Assembly (NCBI RefSeq): GCF_014960965.1
Contig: NZ_CP063169.1
Span: forward strand, 1,211,581 to 1,275,580
Length of the DNA: 64,000 nucleotides
Source of the DNA: Ruania alkalisoli
GTDB taxonomy: Bacteria; Actinomycetota; Actinomycetes; Actinomycetales; Beutenbergiaceae
Direction: 5' to 3'
The translations under genes and the position numbers were made by a program. The notes beneath the pieces are model-generated. The model had not been told where the DNA came from. It was given only the letters and a program-made list of their open reading frames with translations, and did no database searches. Each line of letters begins with the position of its first letter. Within the stretch, counting starts at the first letter, position 1. Positions 45,408 to 53,094 of the stretch are shown one piece after another.

Positions 45408-46742
45408 GTGACCCAGGCCGAGACTCCGAGGACGCACCGTGGTGCGGTCCCGTTGCGTCGGCCTGTCCAGGGCCGGCTCCTGCTCGGGGTGAGCGCCGGA
45501 CTGGCGCAGCATCTGGCCGTGCCCGTGACCGCCGTCCGGTGGTTCTTCGTGATCCTCACACTGGTGTTCGGTGCCGGGGCTGTGCTCTACGCCTGGTTCG
45601 CGCTCACGGTGCCGGGCGGGGACCCGCAGGAGGCGGCGGCGCAGGCCCGGCCCACCAAGCTGACCCGGCTGGTGCCGCGACTGCGTGCCGTGACGGCCAG
45701 CACTCGCGGATCCGATCTGGTGATTGGTGCCGTCCTCCTGCTGGTGGCAGCACTTCTGCTGGCCAGCCAGGTGCAGGACTGGTTCGGCGGCGCCTGGTTG
45801 CTGCCTGTGGTCGTGCTGGTAGCCGGCGCTGCGTTGGCATGGAGCCAGATCGAAGTGACCGAGCGGCAGCGCCGCACGGGGCAGCCGGTGCGACGGACGT
45901 CAGTGCTGCTCCGCGTGGGTGGAGGGGTGGCGCTGGCGCTGCTGGGCGTAGTGATCTTCGTGGCCCGCGGCAAGCCGCTCGGTGACGTGGTCAACGGTGT
46001 GCTGGCTGGGTTGGCCATCCTGGCAGGCACGGCCTTCGTGCTCGCTCCACTGGGTCTGCGATTGTGGCGCGACCTGGTGGCTGAGCGGGCCGCGCGGGCA
46101 CGTGAGTCCGAGCGTGCTGACATTGCCGCACATTTGCACGATTCGGTGCTGCAGACCCTCTCGCTGATTCGCGCCCGGGCGGATGATCCGGCGTTCGTGC
46201 GCCGGATGGCACGGGGGCAGGAACGCGAGCTGCGGGACTGGCTGTATGCGGACCGGCCCGAGCCCGGGGAGTCGATCGCGCAGGTGCTACGCGAGGCCGC
46301 TGGTGAGGTTGAGGACCACCACGGCTCCGAGATCGATGTGGTGACGGCCGGGGATGCGGTGCCTGACTCGGGCACGGCTGCGCTCACGGCGGCGGCGAGG
46401 GAAGCGATGGTCAACGCGGTGGTGCACGGTGCCCCTCCGGTCTCGATCTACGTCGAGGTCGGGGAGAAGGCGACCGAGGTGTACGTCCGTGATCGCGGGG
46501 AGGGGTTCGACGTCGACTCGGTGAGCGAGGACCGGCACGGGGTGCGGCACTCGATCTTCGGACGCATGCACAGGCACGGGGGTAGTGCGGACATCCGCAG
46601 CGACAGCACCAGGGGTACGGAGGTGCGCCTGCGGATGCCACATCAGGTGCGAGAAGACTGGGGTGGGACGGATTCGGGCAGTTCCGGCTCCGGCGGCGAC
46701 GATTCTGATGGCGACGGCCAAGGTACGGGAGGAACGACATGA
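45408..46742 (+). CDS. PspC-domain sensor histidine kinase
   Basis: A 444-residue membrane kinase. An N-terminal PspC domain (RLLLGVSAGLAQHLAVPVTAVRWFFVILTLVFG) precedes several helices, then a HisKA_3-like segment with the phospho-acceptor His in IAAHLHDSVLQTLSLI, and an HATPase domain (AAREAMVNAVVHG, VRDRGEGFDVDSV). The C-terminus is Gly/Ser/Asp-rich. It is the kinase of the NarL-type system whose regulator overlaps it by ATGA. Such kinases sense envelope stress, with the neighbouring PspC/LiaF-like protein as the likely partner. GTG 45408 is the chosen start. Confidence 0.92.
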   Translation: MTQAETPRTHRGAVPLRRPVQGRLLLGVSAGLAQHLAVPVTAVRWFFVILTLVFGAGAVLYAWFALTVPGGDPQEAAAQARPTKLTRLVPRLRAVTASTRGSDLVIGAVLLLVAALLLASQVQDWFGGAWLLPVVVLVAGAALAWSQIEVTERQRRTGQPVRRTSVLLRVGGGVALALLGVVIFVARGKPLGDVVNGVLAGLAILAGTAFVLAPLGLRLWRDLVAERAARARESERADIAAHLHDSVLQTLSLIRARADDPAFVRRMARGQERELRDWLYADRPEPGESIAQVLREAAGEVEDHHGSEIDVVTAGDAVPDSGTAALTAAAREAMVNAVVHGAPPVSIYVEVGEKATEVYVRDRGEGFDVDSVSEDRHGVRHSIFGRMHRHGGSADIRSDSTRGTEVRLRMPHQVREDWGGTDSGSSGSGGDDSDGDGQGTGGTT

Positions 46743-47389
46743 GCTTGCGGGTAGTTCTGGTCGATGACCATCGGATGGTGCGCGTCGGGGTCCGTAGCGA
46801 ACTGGCAGACGACCTCGTGGTGGTCGGTGAGGCCGCCGACGTACCCTCGGCCGTGGCCACGGTGCATGAGCAGCGACCGGACGTGGTGTTGCTCGACGTG
46901 CACCTGCCCGGCGGTGAGGGCGGCGGTGGCGCCGAGGTTCTCCGTCAGTGCTCCGATCTGCTGGGCGATGTGCGCTTCCTGGCGCTCTCGGTCTCGGATG
47001 CCGCGGAGGACGTGGTCTCGGTGATTCGGGCCGGTGCGCGGGGATACGTCACGAAGGCGATCGCCGGAAGCGATCTCTCGGACGCCATCCGCCGCGTGGC
47101 AGGCGGGGACGCCGTGTTCTCGCCACGACTCGCGGGATTCGTGCTCGATGCTTTCGGTACTGCGGCCACCGATGTGGCCGTCGCCGACGACGAGCTCGAC
47201 CGGCTCTCCGCTCGGGAGCAGGAGGTGATGCGCCTCATCGCCCGGGGCTTCACCTACCGGGAGGTGGCGAGTGAGTTGTTCATCTCGATCAAGACGGTCG
47301 AGACACACGTCTCGGCCGTGTTGCGCAAACTTCAGCTGAGCTCGCGGCACGAGCTCACGCGGTGGGCGGCGGTGCGGCGGCTGCTCTGA
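46739..47389 (+). CDS. NarL/LuxR-family response regulator of the PspC kinase
   Basis: A 216-residue regulator. The receiver domain has VVLVDDHRMVRVGV, the phosphorylation site VVLLDVHLPGGEGGGG and LALSVSDAAEDV, and the helix-turn-helix (about 155-210) has LSAREQEVMRLIARGFTYREVASELFISIKTVETHVSAVLRKL. Its start overlaps the kinase stop by 4 bp. Regulation of the divergent PspC gene is likely from the repeats in the shared intergenic region. Confidence 0.95.
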   Translation: MSLRVVLVDDHRMVRVGVRSELADDLVVVGEAADVPSAVATVHEQRPDVVLLDVHLPGGEGGGGAEVLRQCSDLLGDVRFLALSVSDAAEDVVSVIRAGARGYVTKAIAGSDLSDAIRRVAGGDAVFSPRLAGFVLDAFGTAATDVAVADDELDRLSAREQEVMRLIARGFTYREVASELFISIKTVETHVSAVLRKLQLSSRHELTRWAAVRRLL

Positions 47390-47423
47390 CGAGCACCAGC
47401 GCGACCGTGGCTCCCGGGCATCC

Positions 47424-47452
47424 TTGACTAACTTACACCCGTAAGGCAAGGT
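47424..47452 (+). promoter_or_regulatory. Promoter of the deazaflavin-type oxidoreductase gene with operator in the spacer
   Basis: TTGACT (47424-47429) is 17 nt from the weak -10 CAAGGT (47447-47452). Inside the spacer CTTAC-ACCC-GTAAG (47432-47445) is a perfect 5+5 bp inverted repeat. A repressor bound there would block polymerase. No regulator is adjacent that clearly matches it. Confidence 0.45.
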
Positions 47453-47477
47453 GGTGAGTGCTGAAGGGAGTCCTGAC

Positions 47478-47849
47478 ATGGCGATGCCTCGTTGGTGGGG
47501 ACAGATCAACAAGCGCTTCTTCAATCCCCGGGCGATCGCCCGGGGGAAGTGGCCCGTGCTGGTGCACGAGGGCAGGAGCAGCGGTGCGGAGTACCGCACG
47601 CCCATGGATGCTCATCCCGTCCCGGGCGGCTATCTCTTCGTACCGGTCTACGGACTGCAGTCGGACTGGGTGCGCAATGTGCTCGCGGCCGGCCGCGCCC
47701 GTCTGGTTGTGGACGGGCGCGAGGTGGAGCTGACGGCTCCACGGGTGGTGGGTGAGGAGGTCTGGGCGGACGTGCCGGAGGAGATCTCTCCGCCGCCGTC
47801 GGTGTTGCGATTGCGTGACTTCCTGCGCATGGACCTCGTCCAGCGCTGA
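47478..47849 (+). CDS. Nitroreductase/deazaflavin-dependent oxidoreductase family protein (DUF385)
   Basis: A 123-residue beta-barrel protein of the actinobacterial F420-dependent Ddn/DUF385 group: FFNPRAIARGKWPVLVHEGRSSGAEYRTPMDAHPVPGGYLFVPVYG, then DWVRNVLAAGRARLVVDGREVELTAPRVV. It may use F420H2 to reduce a substrate, or be a non-catalytic relative; the sequence does not settle this. ATG 47478 follows AAGGGAG with normal spacing. Confidence 0.88.
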   Translation: MAMPRWWGQINKRFFNPRAIARGKWPVLVHEGRSSGAEYRTPMDAHPVPGGYLFVPVYGLQSDWVRNVLAAGRARLVVDGREVELTAPRVVGEEVWADVPEEISPPPSVLRLRDFLRMDLVQR

Positions 47850-47889
47850 CCGGCGACTCGTCCAGGGCGAGCCGCCGCAGACGTCGAGG

Positions 47890-47895
47890 TAGCGT
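47890..47895 (+). promoter_or_regulatory. -10 element TAGCGT of the SDR gene (leaderless type)
   Basis: TAGCGT is followed by 7 nt and the ATG at 47903. The intervening GGAGG is too close to the ATG to act as a normal ribosome binding site. Confidence 0.55.
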
Positions 47896-47902
47896 GGAGG
47901 TC

Positions 47903-48553
47903 ATGAGTCGCATCGCCATCATCGGAGGGCACGGCAAGATCGCCCTCCTCCTCTCGAAGATCCTCGCCGACCGTGGAGACGAGGTCACCTCGATCATCCG
48001 CAACCCCGAGCACTCGGCTGACGTCGAGGCGACCGGGGCGCAGGCCCTCGTGGCCGACGTCGAGCATCTCAGCGCGACTCAGATCGCCGAGGCGATTGCC
48101 GGTCACGACGCGATCGTCTGGTCCGCCGGCGTCGGCGGGGGCAACCCGGCCCGCACCTACGCCGTCGACCGAGATGCCGCGATCCGCACCATGGACGCCG
48201 CCCAGCTCACCGGGATCCTGCGCTTCGTGATGGTCTCCTACCTCGGTGCCGGCCCGGACCACGGGGTTCCGGAGGACTCCGCCTTCTTCCCCTACGCCGA
48301 GGCCAAGGCGGCGGCCGACGAGCATCTGCGCGCGACCGCCCTCGACTGGACGATCCTGCAGCCGAGCCGGCTGACCGACGAGCCGGGTAGCGGGCGTATC
48401 GCCCTCAGTCAGGAGCGTGGCGAGATCTCGCGTCAGGACGTGGCCGCGGTTGCGGCCCGGGTGCTCGAGCGGGCCGACACGGTGAGTGTCTCGGTTCCGT
48501 TCGTCGGTGGCCAAGTGCCGATCGATGAGGCGCTTGACTCCGTCGTCGGCTGA
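47903..48553 (+). CDS. NAD(P)-binding atypical SDR family protein
   Basis: A 216-residue soluble Rossmann protein. The nucleotide-binding motif is IAIIGGHGKIALLLSKIL, followed by VADVEHLSATQIAEAIAGHDAIVWSAG and YAEAKAAADEHLRATALDWTILQPSRLT. It belongs to the NAD(P)H-binding, YwnB/SDR_a5-like group, often NADPH-dependent or a regulatory NAD sensor. Substrate unknown. Confidence 0.9.
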   Translation: MSRIAIIGGHGKIALLLSKILADRGDEVTSIIRNPEHSADVEATGAQALVADVEHLSATQIAEAIAGHDAIVWSAGVGGGNPARTYAVDRDAAIRTMDAAQLTGILRFVMVSYLGAGPDHGVPEDSAFFPYAEAKAAADEHLRATALDWTILQPSRLTDEPGSGRIALSQERGEISRQDVAAVAARVLERADTVSVSVPFVGGQVPIDEALDSVVG

Positions 48554-48584
48554 ACGCCCGTGAACCGGGTGTGGTCAGGTCGCC

Positions 48585-49133
48585 TCACCGGCCCCGGGTG
48601 GCGAGTTCCTGTGCCAGTTCCACCAGTCTCTCCACCTCGGAGTCTGCGAGCGGATCGACGCTTGCGGCTCGCCTGACCTCGGCGTCGGCGGCGAGGCCGT
48701 CGCAGATGTAGATCAACGCACGGGCAACCAGTGCGTCAGGAACGGCGCCGGCCAGCGTCTCCCGCCAGGCGTCCTGGGCGCGCACCAACGCAAGTGCGGC
48801 GCTCTGGTGTGCTCCGCGCGCGAGGATGGCGATCGCCGCGTAGTAGAGCTCGAACTCAGAGTCGGCGCGTGCGGAGGTGCGCACGATGTAGTCGACCGGA
48901 CCTGCCTCAGCGTTGCGCATCCGATCGGTGTCGGCCGCGACCAAGTCGCCGAAGAAGTCTGCGAGGCCCTCGGTCAGTTCGTCCTTGGACGGGAAGTGGT
49001 AGAGCAGGCCTCCCTTGGAGACGGAGGCGCGATCGGCGACGGCGTCGAGTGTGGCGGCCCGCTCACCCTGGGTCACGAGGATCTCGGCGAATGCGTGCAG
49101 CACCTTCGCGCGTGCTGCCGGGGGTGGCGGCAT
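48585..49133 (-). CDS. TetR family transcriptional regulator
   Basis: A 182-residue repressor-type protein with the N-terminal helix-turn-helix (ATLDAVADRASVSKGGLLYHFPSKDELTEGLADFF) and a helical ligand domain. It is divergent from the MFS exporter gene and is probably its repressor. ATG 49133 is preferred because TACCCT lies 7 nt upstream; the longer GTG at 49166 is less likely. Confidence 0.9.
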   Translation of the reverse strand: MPPPPAARAKVLHAFAEILVTQGERAATLDAVADRASVSKGGLLYHFPSKDELTEGLADFFGDLVAADTDRMRNAEAGPVDYIVRTSARADSEFELYYAAIAILARGAHQSAALALVRAQDAWRETLAGAVPDALVARALIYICDGLAADAEVRRAASVDPLADSEVERLVELAQELATRGR

Positions 49134-49140
49134 GCCGATC

Positions 49141-49146
49141 AGGGTA
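49141..49146 (-). promoter_or_regulatory. -10 element TACCCT of the tetR-like gene (leaderless type)
   Basis: On the minus strand TACCCT is followed by 7 nt and the ATG at 49133. Confidence 0.55.
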
Positions 49147-49189
49147 CGCCAGGTGTCGGAGATCACTCGTCACTCAACCGTCCAGCCGG

Positions 49190-49208
49190 TACAGTAACGA
49201 ATGTTCGT
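49190..49208 (+). promoter_or_regulatory. MFS promoter with candidate TetR operator at the start site
   Basis: TACAGT (49190-49195) is a good -10. It is followed by ACGAA-TG-TTCGT (49197-49208), a perfect 5+5 bp inverted repeat located where transcription would begin. Binding there would block the MFS gene. Confidence 0.5.
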
Positions 49209-49254
49209 CCGATCGCCGGTCTTGCCGACCCGCGCTGCCCGGGAGGTGTCATTC

Positions 49255-50799
49255 ATGTCGCTCACGTTCGACCCCCAGGTCGATCCAGGTCACGACCGCA
49301 CGGTCGTGCCGGTCACGCCGCTCTCGCGTCGGCGCCGGTGGCTCGCCCTGGCGGTGCTGATGCTCCCGGTACTGCTCGTCGCCGTGGACAACACCGTGCT
49401 CAACTTCGCGCTCCCGCAGATCAGCGAAGCGTTGCAGCCGACCGGCACCCAGCTGCTGTGGGTGATCGACATCTACCCACTCGTGCTCGCGGGACTGCTG
49501 GTGCCCATGGGCGCGGCAGCTGACCGATTCGGACGGCGGCGCATGCTGTTGATCGGTGCCGCCGGCTTCGCGCTCGTCTCAGTCGGCGCTGCCTACGCGC
49601 CCACGGCCGCAACCCTCATCGCCGCGCGTGGGCTACTCGGGTTCTTCGGGGCGATGCTCATGCCATCGACCCTGTCGCTGCTGCGTCACATCTTCACCGA
49701 TCGCCAGGAACGTCGGACGGCTATCGCCGTCTGGGGTGCTGGTTTCGGGGGAGGGGCCGCGCTGGGGCCGATCGTCGGCGGCTTCCTGCTCGAACACTTC
49801 TGGTGGGGGTCGGTCTTCCTGCTCGCGGTAGGTGTGCTGGTGCCGTTGCTCGTGCTCGCGCCGCTGTTCGTTCCCGAGTCGGCCGACCCGCGCGCCCAGC
49901 CGGTCGATGCGGTGTCGGTGCTGGTGGTCCTGGCCGGGATGGTGGCGCTCGTCCTGGGGGTCAAGACCTTCGCCAAGGATGGGGCGAGCATTGTCGCCTT
50001 CGGAACCTTCGCCGTCGGGCTGGGCCTATTGACGGCGTTCGTGCGCCGGCAGCGGCGCGTGCGCCATCCGATGATCGAGCTCGACCTGTTCCGGCGCGGT
50101 GGATTCTCCGGCGCGGTGCTGATCAACCTGCTCTCGGTGGTCGCGCTCGTCGGCTTCCTCTTCTTCGCCTCCCAGGATCTGCAGCTCGTGCACGGCCTCG
50201 CGCCGATGCGGGCCAGTCTGGTGCTGCTGCCCGGGGTGTTCGGGATGGTCCTGGCGGGGCTGCTGGCTGCTCGGCTGGCGCGGCGGGTTCGCCCGGTGGT
50301 GATCGTGACCGGTGGCCTGCTGCTGTCGGCGAGCGGGTACCTGCTGGTGGCGCTGGGATCGGCTGACCTGACGCTGCTCGGTGTGGCCTTCGCGATGGTG
50401 GCGATCGGGATCGGGGCGGCCGAGACGCTCTCGAACGATCTCATCCTGTCGTTGGTCCCGGCGGAGAAGGCAGGGGCGGCTTCGGCCATCTCCGAGACTG
50501 CCTACGAGGTGGGATCGGTGCTGGGGACGGCGATCCTCGGCGGCTTGCTGACCAGTGCGTATACCCGCTCGGTGGTCGTGCCGGACGGTGTGGCTGGTGG
50601 GGATGCGGCGGCGGCCCGCGAGACCCTCGGTGGTGCGGTCGAGGTGGCCGGCAGGCTTCCGGCCGAGCAGGCGCAGGCCTTGGTGGCTTCGGCTCAGGAT
50701 GCCTTCGCCTCCGGGATCTGGCTCACGTCGCTCATTGGTTGCGTGCTCGTGCTCGGCGCGGCTGGGATCGCCGTCGGCGCGCTACGCCGGGCCAGGTGA
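49255..50799 (+). CDS. MFS transporter, DHA2 drug:H+ antiporter type (14 helices)
   Basis: A 514-residue membrane protein with about 14 helices. The first helix has the DHA2-type MLPVLLVAVDNTVLNFALP pattern, and motif A is MGAAADRFGRRRMLLIG. Internal polar loops are short. It most likely exports drugs or other hydrophobic cations or lipids; the substrate is unknown. ATG 49255 is 6 nt after GGGAGGTG. The divergent TetR gene suggests substrate-inducible expression. An upstream ATG at 49201 would fall inside the operator. Confidence 0.93.
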   Translation: MSLTFDPQVDPGHDRTVVPVTPLSRRRRWLALAVLMLPVLLVAVDNTVLNFALPQISEALQPTGTQLLWVIDIYPLVLAGLLVPMGAAADRFGRRRMLLIGAAGFALVSVGAAYAPTAATLIAARGLLGFFGAMLMPSTLSLLRHIFTDRQERRTAIAVWGAGFGGGAALGPIVGGFLLEHFWWGSVFLLAVGVLVPLLVLAPLFVPESADPRAQPVDAVSVLVVLAGMVALVLGVKTFAKDGASIVAFGTFAVGLGLLTAFVRRQRRVRHPMIELDLFRRGGFSGAVLINLLSVVALVGFLFFASQDLQLVHGLAPMRASLVLLPGVFGMVLAGLLAARLARRVRPVVIVTGGLLLSASGYLLVALGSADLTLLGVAFAMVAIGIGAAETLSNDLILSLVPAEKAGAASAISETAYEVGSVLGTAILGGLLTSAYTRSVVVPDGVAGGDAAAARETLGGAVEVAGRLPAEQAQALVASAQDAFASGIWLTSLIGCVLVLGAAGIAVGALRRAR

Positions 50800-50817
50800 A
50801 GGTTCGAGCCCCACCCT

Positions 50818-50863
50818 CGAAATTGCTCGTCGATCTGGTCGACCAGATCGACGAGCAATTTCG
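50818..50863. repeat. Perfect 46-bp palindrome between the MFS and small membrane protein genes
   Basis: Bases 50818-50863 are perfectly self-complementary with no unpaired centre: GTCGAC lies at the middle (centre 50840/50841) and the ends are CGAAATTG and CAATTTCG. It starts 18 nt after the MFS stop. In RNA it would be a very stable hairpin, good for ending the MFS transcript. Such length with no mismatch is far beyond chance and suggests an additional role. Confidence 0.9.
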
Positions 50864-50875
50864 CGAACGAACCGG

Positions 50876-50894
50876 TTCTGACGTAGTGTCAGAA
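50876..50894 (+). promoter_or_regulatory. Promoter (-10 TAGTGT) with overlapping inverted repeat
   Basis: TTCTGAC-GTAGT-GTCAGAA is a perfect 7+7 bp inverted repeat. The hexamer TAGTGT (50884-50889) lies in its centre and is 7 nt before the ATG at 50897, so this is both a leaderless-type promoter and a likely operator. Confidence 0.6.
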
Positions 50895-50896
50895 TC

Positions 50897-51244
50897 ATGG
50901 ACATCGTGTACGGAATTGTGTTGGTTCTCCACCTCATCGGGTGGGCGATGGTGCTCGGTGGGGCGATCTATGGCATGCGTAGCGCCGAGCTGAGCAAGGG
51001 AATGCTGCACGGCATCCTGACGGCGCTGGTCGCCGGGATCGTCATGGTTGGCCTGGCCTCGGCGGGCGTGGCAGGCAACGAGCCCAACAACATCAAGATC
51101 GGCGTCAAGCTCATCATCGCGCTGGTGGTGACCGGCATGGTCATCTACGGCGGCCGCAACAGCGAGAAGGTGACCCGCGGATACCTCGGGGGGATCGCGG
51201 GTCTGACCACGCTCAATGTCGCCATCGCGGTGCTCTGGAGCTGA
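50897..51244 (+). CDS. Small four-helix membrane protein
   Basis: A 115-residue integral membrane protein with four helices (IVLVLHLIGWAMVLGGAIYG, GILTALVAGIVMVGLASAGVA, KLIIALVVTGMVIYGG, GIAGLTTLNVAIAVLWS) and short charged loops. No known domain was recognised. It is transcribed alone from the leaderless-type promoter just upstream. Confidence 0.85.
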   Translation: MDIVYGIVLVLHLIGWAMVLGGAIYGMRSAELSKGMLHGILTALVAGIVMVGLASAGVAGNEPNNIKIGVKLIIALVVTGMVIYGGRNSEKVTRGYLGGIAGLTTLNVAIAVLWS

Positions 51245-51330
51245 GAAGTCGCGTGGTCACGAGCGGTCGCCAAGGCGCATCCGGCCTGCCCGGAGCCGAT
51301 AGATGAGACCCTGGCCACACTTTGCCTGAT

Positions 51331-51363
51331 GTTCACCTGATGTTCATCTAACGTTCCCTGTCT
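51331..51363 (+). promoter_or_regulatory. PHO-box-like triple direct repeat
   Basis: Three gapless 11-bp units read GTTCACCTGAT, GTTCATCTAAC and GTTCCCTGTCT; a degenerate fourth precedes them. They match the actinobacterial PHO-box pattern (GTTCACC-type direct repeats bound by PhoP). It lies 48 nt upstream of the symporter start, so the phosphate locus is probably PhoP-activated under phosphate limitation. Confidence 0.8.
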
Positions 51364-51410
51364 TGCCGGCGCGCTGACCCCCTTGGCACCGGTTGACTTG
51401 GACCGTGCCC

Positions 51411-52697
51411 ATGACTGACGGGATTGGCGAGATGAGCCACCAGCAGCCCGAGCGAATCGTCACCTCAGACCCCGAGACCCCCGTCGCCGGCACCACGGTC
51501 CTCACTGCGGGCGAGATCAGCGCCGACACGGTCGCTGAGAGTCCGCTCCGCGGGCCGTTCGACTCACTGATCGCTGAAGGGCGAGCGCGGTCGGTCGTCA
51601 ACTGGCTCTCCGTCGTCGTCTCGGTCTACGTCCTGATCTCCGCCGTCGGAGTGATCGGGGCCGGCTTCAAAGCGGCCACCGGCGGCCAGGCCGAAGCACT
51701 GTTCGGCTTCGCCAGCAACCCGATCGTGGCGCTCATGGTGGGCGTGCTCGCCACTGCGGCCACCCAGTCCTCCTCCACCACGACCTCCATCACGGTGGGT
51801 CTGGCAGCGGGTGGGTTGCCGCTGGAGATCGCGATCCCGATCATCATGGGTGCCAACATCGGCACCACGCTCACAAACACCCTGGTGAGCGTCGGAATGA
51901 TCCGCAACAAGGATGACTTCCGGCGTGCCTTCGCCGCCGCGACCGTGCACGACTTCTTCAACCTCCTCGCCGTGCTCATCCTGCTGCCGCTGGAGATCGC
52001 GACAGGCTTCCTGGAGCGCGTATCCGGGTGGCTTGCTGGTGCACTCACCGGGGTGGGCGGGGTCGACACCGACAGCGTGGACGTCGTCGGTGCGGCAACA
52101 GCGCCGCTGGAGAGTCTCGTCGGCTCGCTCACGGAGCCGTTGGCCGCACCCTGGGGCGGACTGGTGATGATCGCCGTCGGCGTGGCGCTCATCCTCCTGT
52201 CGATCACCTTCATCGGGAAGGTGCTCAAGGTCCTGATGGTCGGTCAGGCCAAGCGGGTCCTGCATGGCGCCATCGGCCGCGGGCCGATCAGTGGCATCGC
52301 CTCCGGAGCCGTGGTGACGGCGATCGTGCAGTCGTCCTCGACGGCCACATCGCTGATGATCCCGCTTGCCGGTTCGGGCACGTTCACACTGCGTCAGATT
52401 TACCCATTCACGCTTGGCTCGAACATCGGCACCACCGCGACCGCGCTGCTGGCGGCACTCGGTCTGAGCGGGGTCGACGCCGCCCTCGGACTGCAGGTCG
52501 CGCTGGTGCACCTGCTGTTCAACCTGACCGCCACGGCCGTCATCTTCGGGATCCCGTTCCTGCGTGCCATCCCGATCAAGGGCGCCACCTGGCTGGCCGG
52601 CCGATCGGCGGAGAACAAGTCCTTCGCCGCGGTGTGGGTGCTCGGGGTGTTCGTCGTTGTTCCTGGCCTGTTGATCGCTGCCACCACCATCTTCTGA
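51411..52697 (+). CDS. Na+/phosphate symporter (PNaS family)
   Basis: A 428-residue membrane protein of the NptA/PNaS (SLC34-like) type. Two inverted repeats each carry the signature: ATQSSSTTTSITVGLA in the first and VQSSSTATSLMIPLA in the second, with GANIGTT and GSNIGTT in the matching positions. It should take up inorganic phosphate with sodium. A polar 60-residue N-terminus precedes the first helix; ATG 51411 was chosen over TTG 51393 and ATG 51432. It sits directly under a PHO box and is followed by a coiled-coil gene and a PstS-like lipoprotein gene. Confidence 0.93.
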   Translation: MTDGIGEMSHQQPERIVTSDPETPVAGTTVLTAGEISADTVAESPLRGPFDSLIAEGRARSVVNWLSVVVSVYVLISAVGVIGAGFKAATGGQAEALFGFASNPIVALMVGVLATAATQSSSTTTSITVGLAAGGLPLEIAIPIIMGANIGTTLTNTLVSVGMIRNKDDFRRAFAAATVHDFFNLLAVLILLPLEIATGFLERVSGWLAGALTGVGGVDTDSVDVVGAATAPLESLVGSLTEPLAAPWGGLVMIAVGVALILLSITFIGKVLKVLMVGQAKRVLHGAIGRGPISGIASGAVVTAIVQSSSTATSLMIPLAGSGTFTLRQIYPFTLGSNIGTTATALLAALGLSGVDAALGLQVALVHLLFNLTATAVIFGIPFLRAIPIKGATWLAGRSAENKSFAAVWVLGVFVVVPGLLIAATTIF

Positions 52698-52707
52698 GAG
52701 GCCGATC

Positions 52708-53094
52708 GTGAACTCCACCAGCGACCACGATCCATCCACCCCCGAACCGGCCGACGAACACCCGCCCCTCACCGAGGAGGACGTGCCACGTTCCCTCGAG
52801 GAGATCGACGCGGCCCTCGTGCGTCTGATGGCCGAGACCGAGGCGACAGTCAACCGGCTCCGCGCCGAGCTGGCCGAGCGCCGTCAGCACGAGGCACAGC
52901 ACGCCGAGATCGAGCGACTCGAACACCACCTCGCCGAGGCCACAGTGAACTGGTCGAAGGTCAAGGAGTTCTTCGAAGAAGTGCTTCGTGAGCTGACCGG
53001 CCGGCAGGCGGCCGCCCCTGGCGAGGACGAGCGCCCCCTCGGACGTCCCGCAGGCGACGAGAGGCGGAGCGGCCCGGGAACGGAGGAGCGATGA
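52708..53094 (+). CDS. Small coiled-coil protein of the phosphate locus
   Basis: A 128-residue soluble, acidic protein. Residues about 30-100 form a long helix with coiled-coil character (ALVRLMAETEATVNRLRAELAERRQHEAQHAEIERL), and the C-terminus is charged and disordered. No domain was recognised. GTG 52708 lies 10 nt after the symporter stop, and the gene overlaps the PstS-like gene by ATGA, so it is firmly part of the operon. A role in coupling or regulating the transporter is inferred, as PhoU does for Pst systems, but it is not a PhoU homologue. Confidence 0.85.
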   Translation: MNSTSDHDPSTPEPADEHPPLTEEDVPRSLEEIDAALVRLMAETEATVNRLRAELAERRQHEAQHAEIERLEHHLAEATVNWSKVKEFFEEVLRELTGRQAAAPGEDERPLGRPAGDERRSGPGTEER

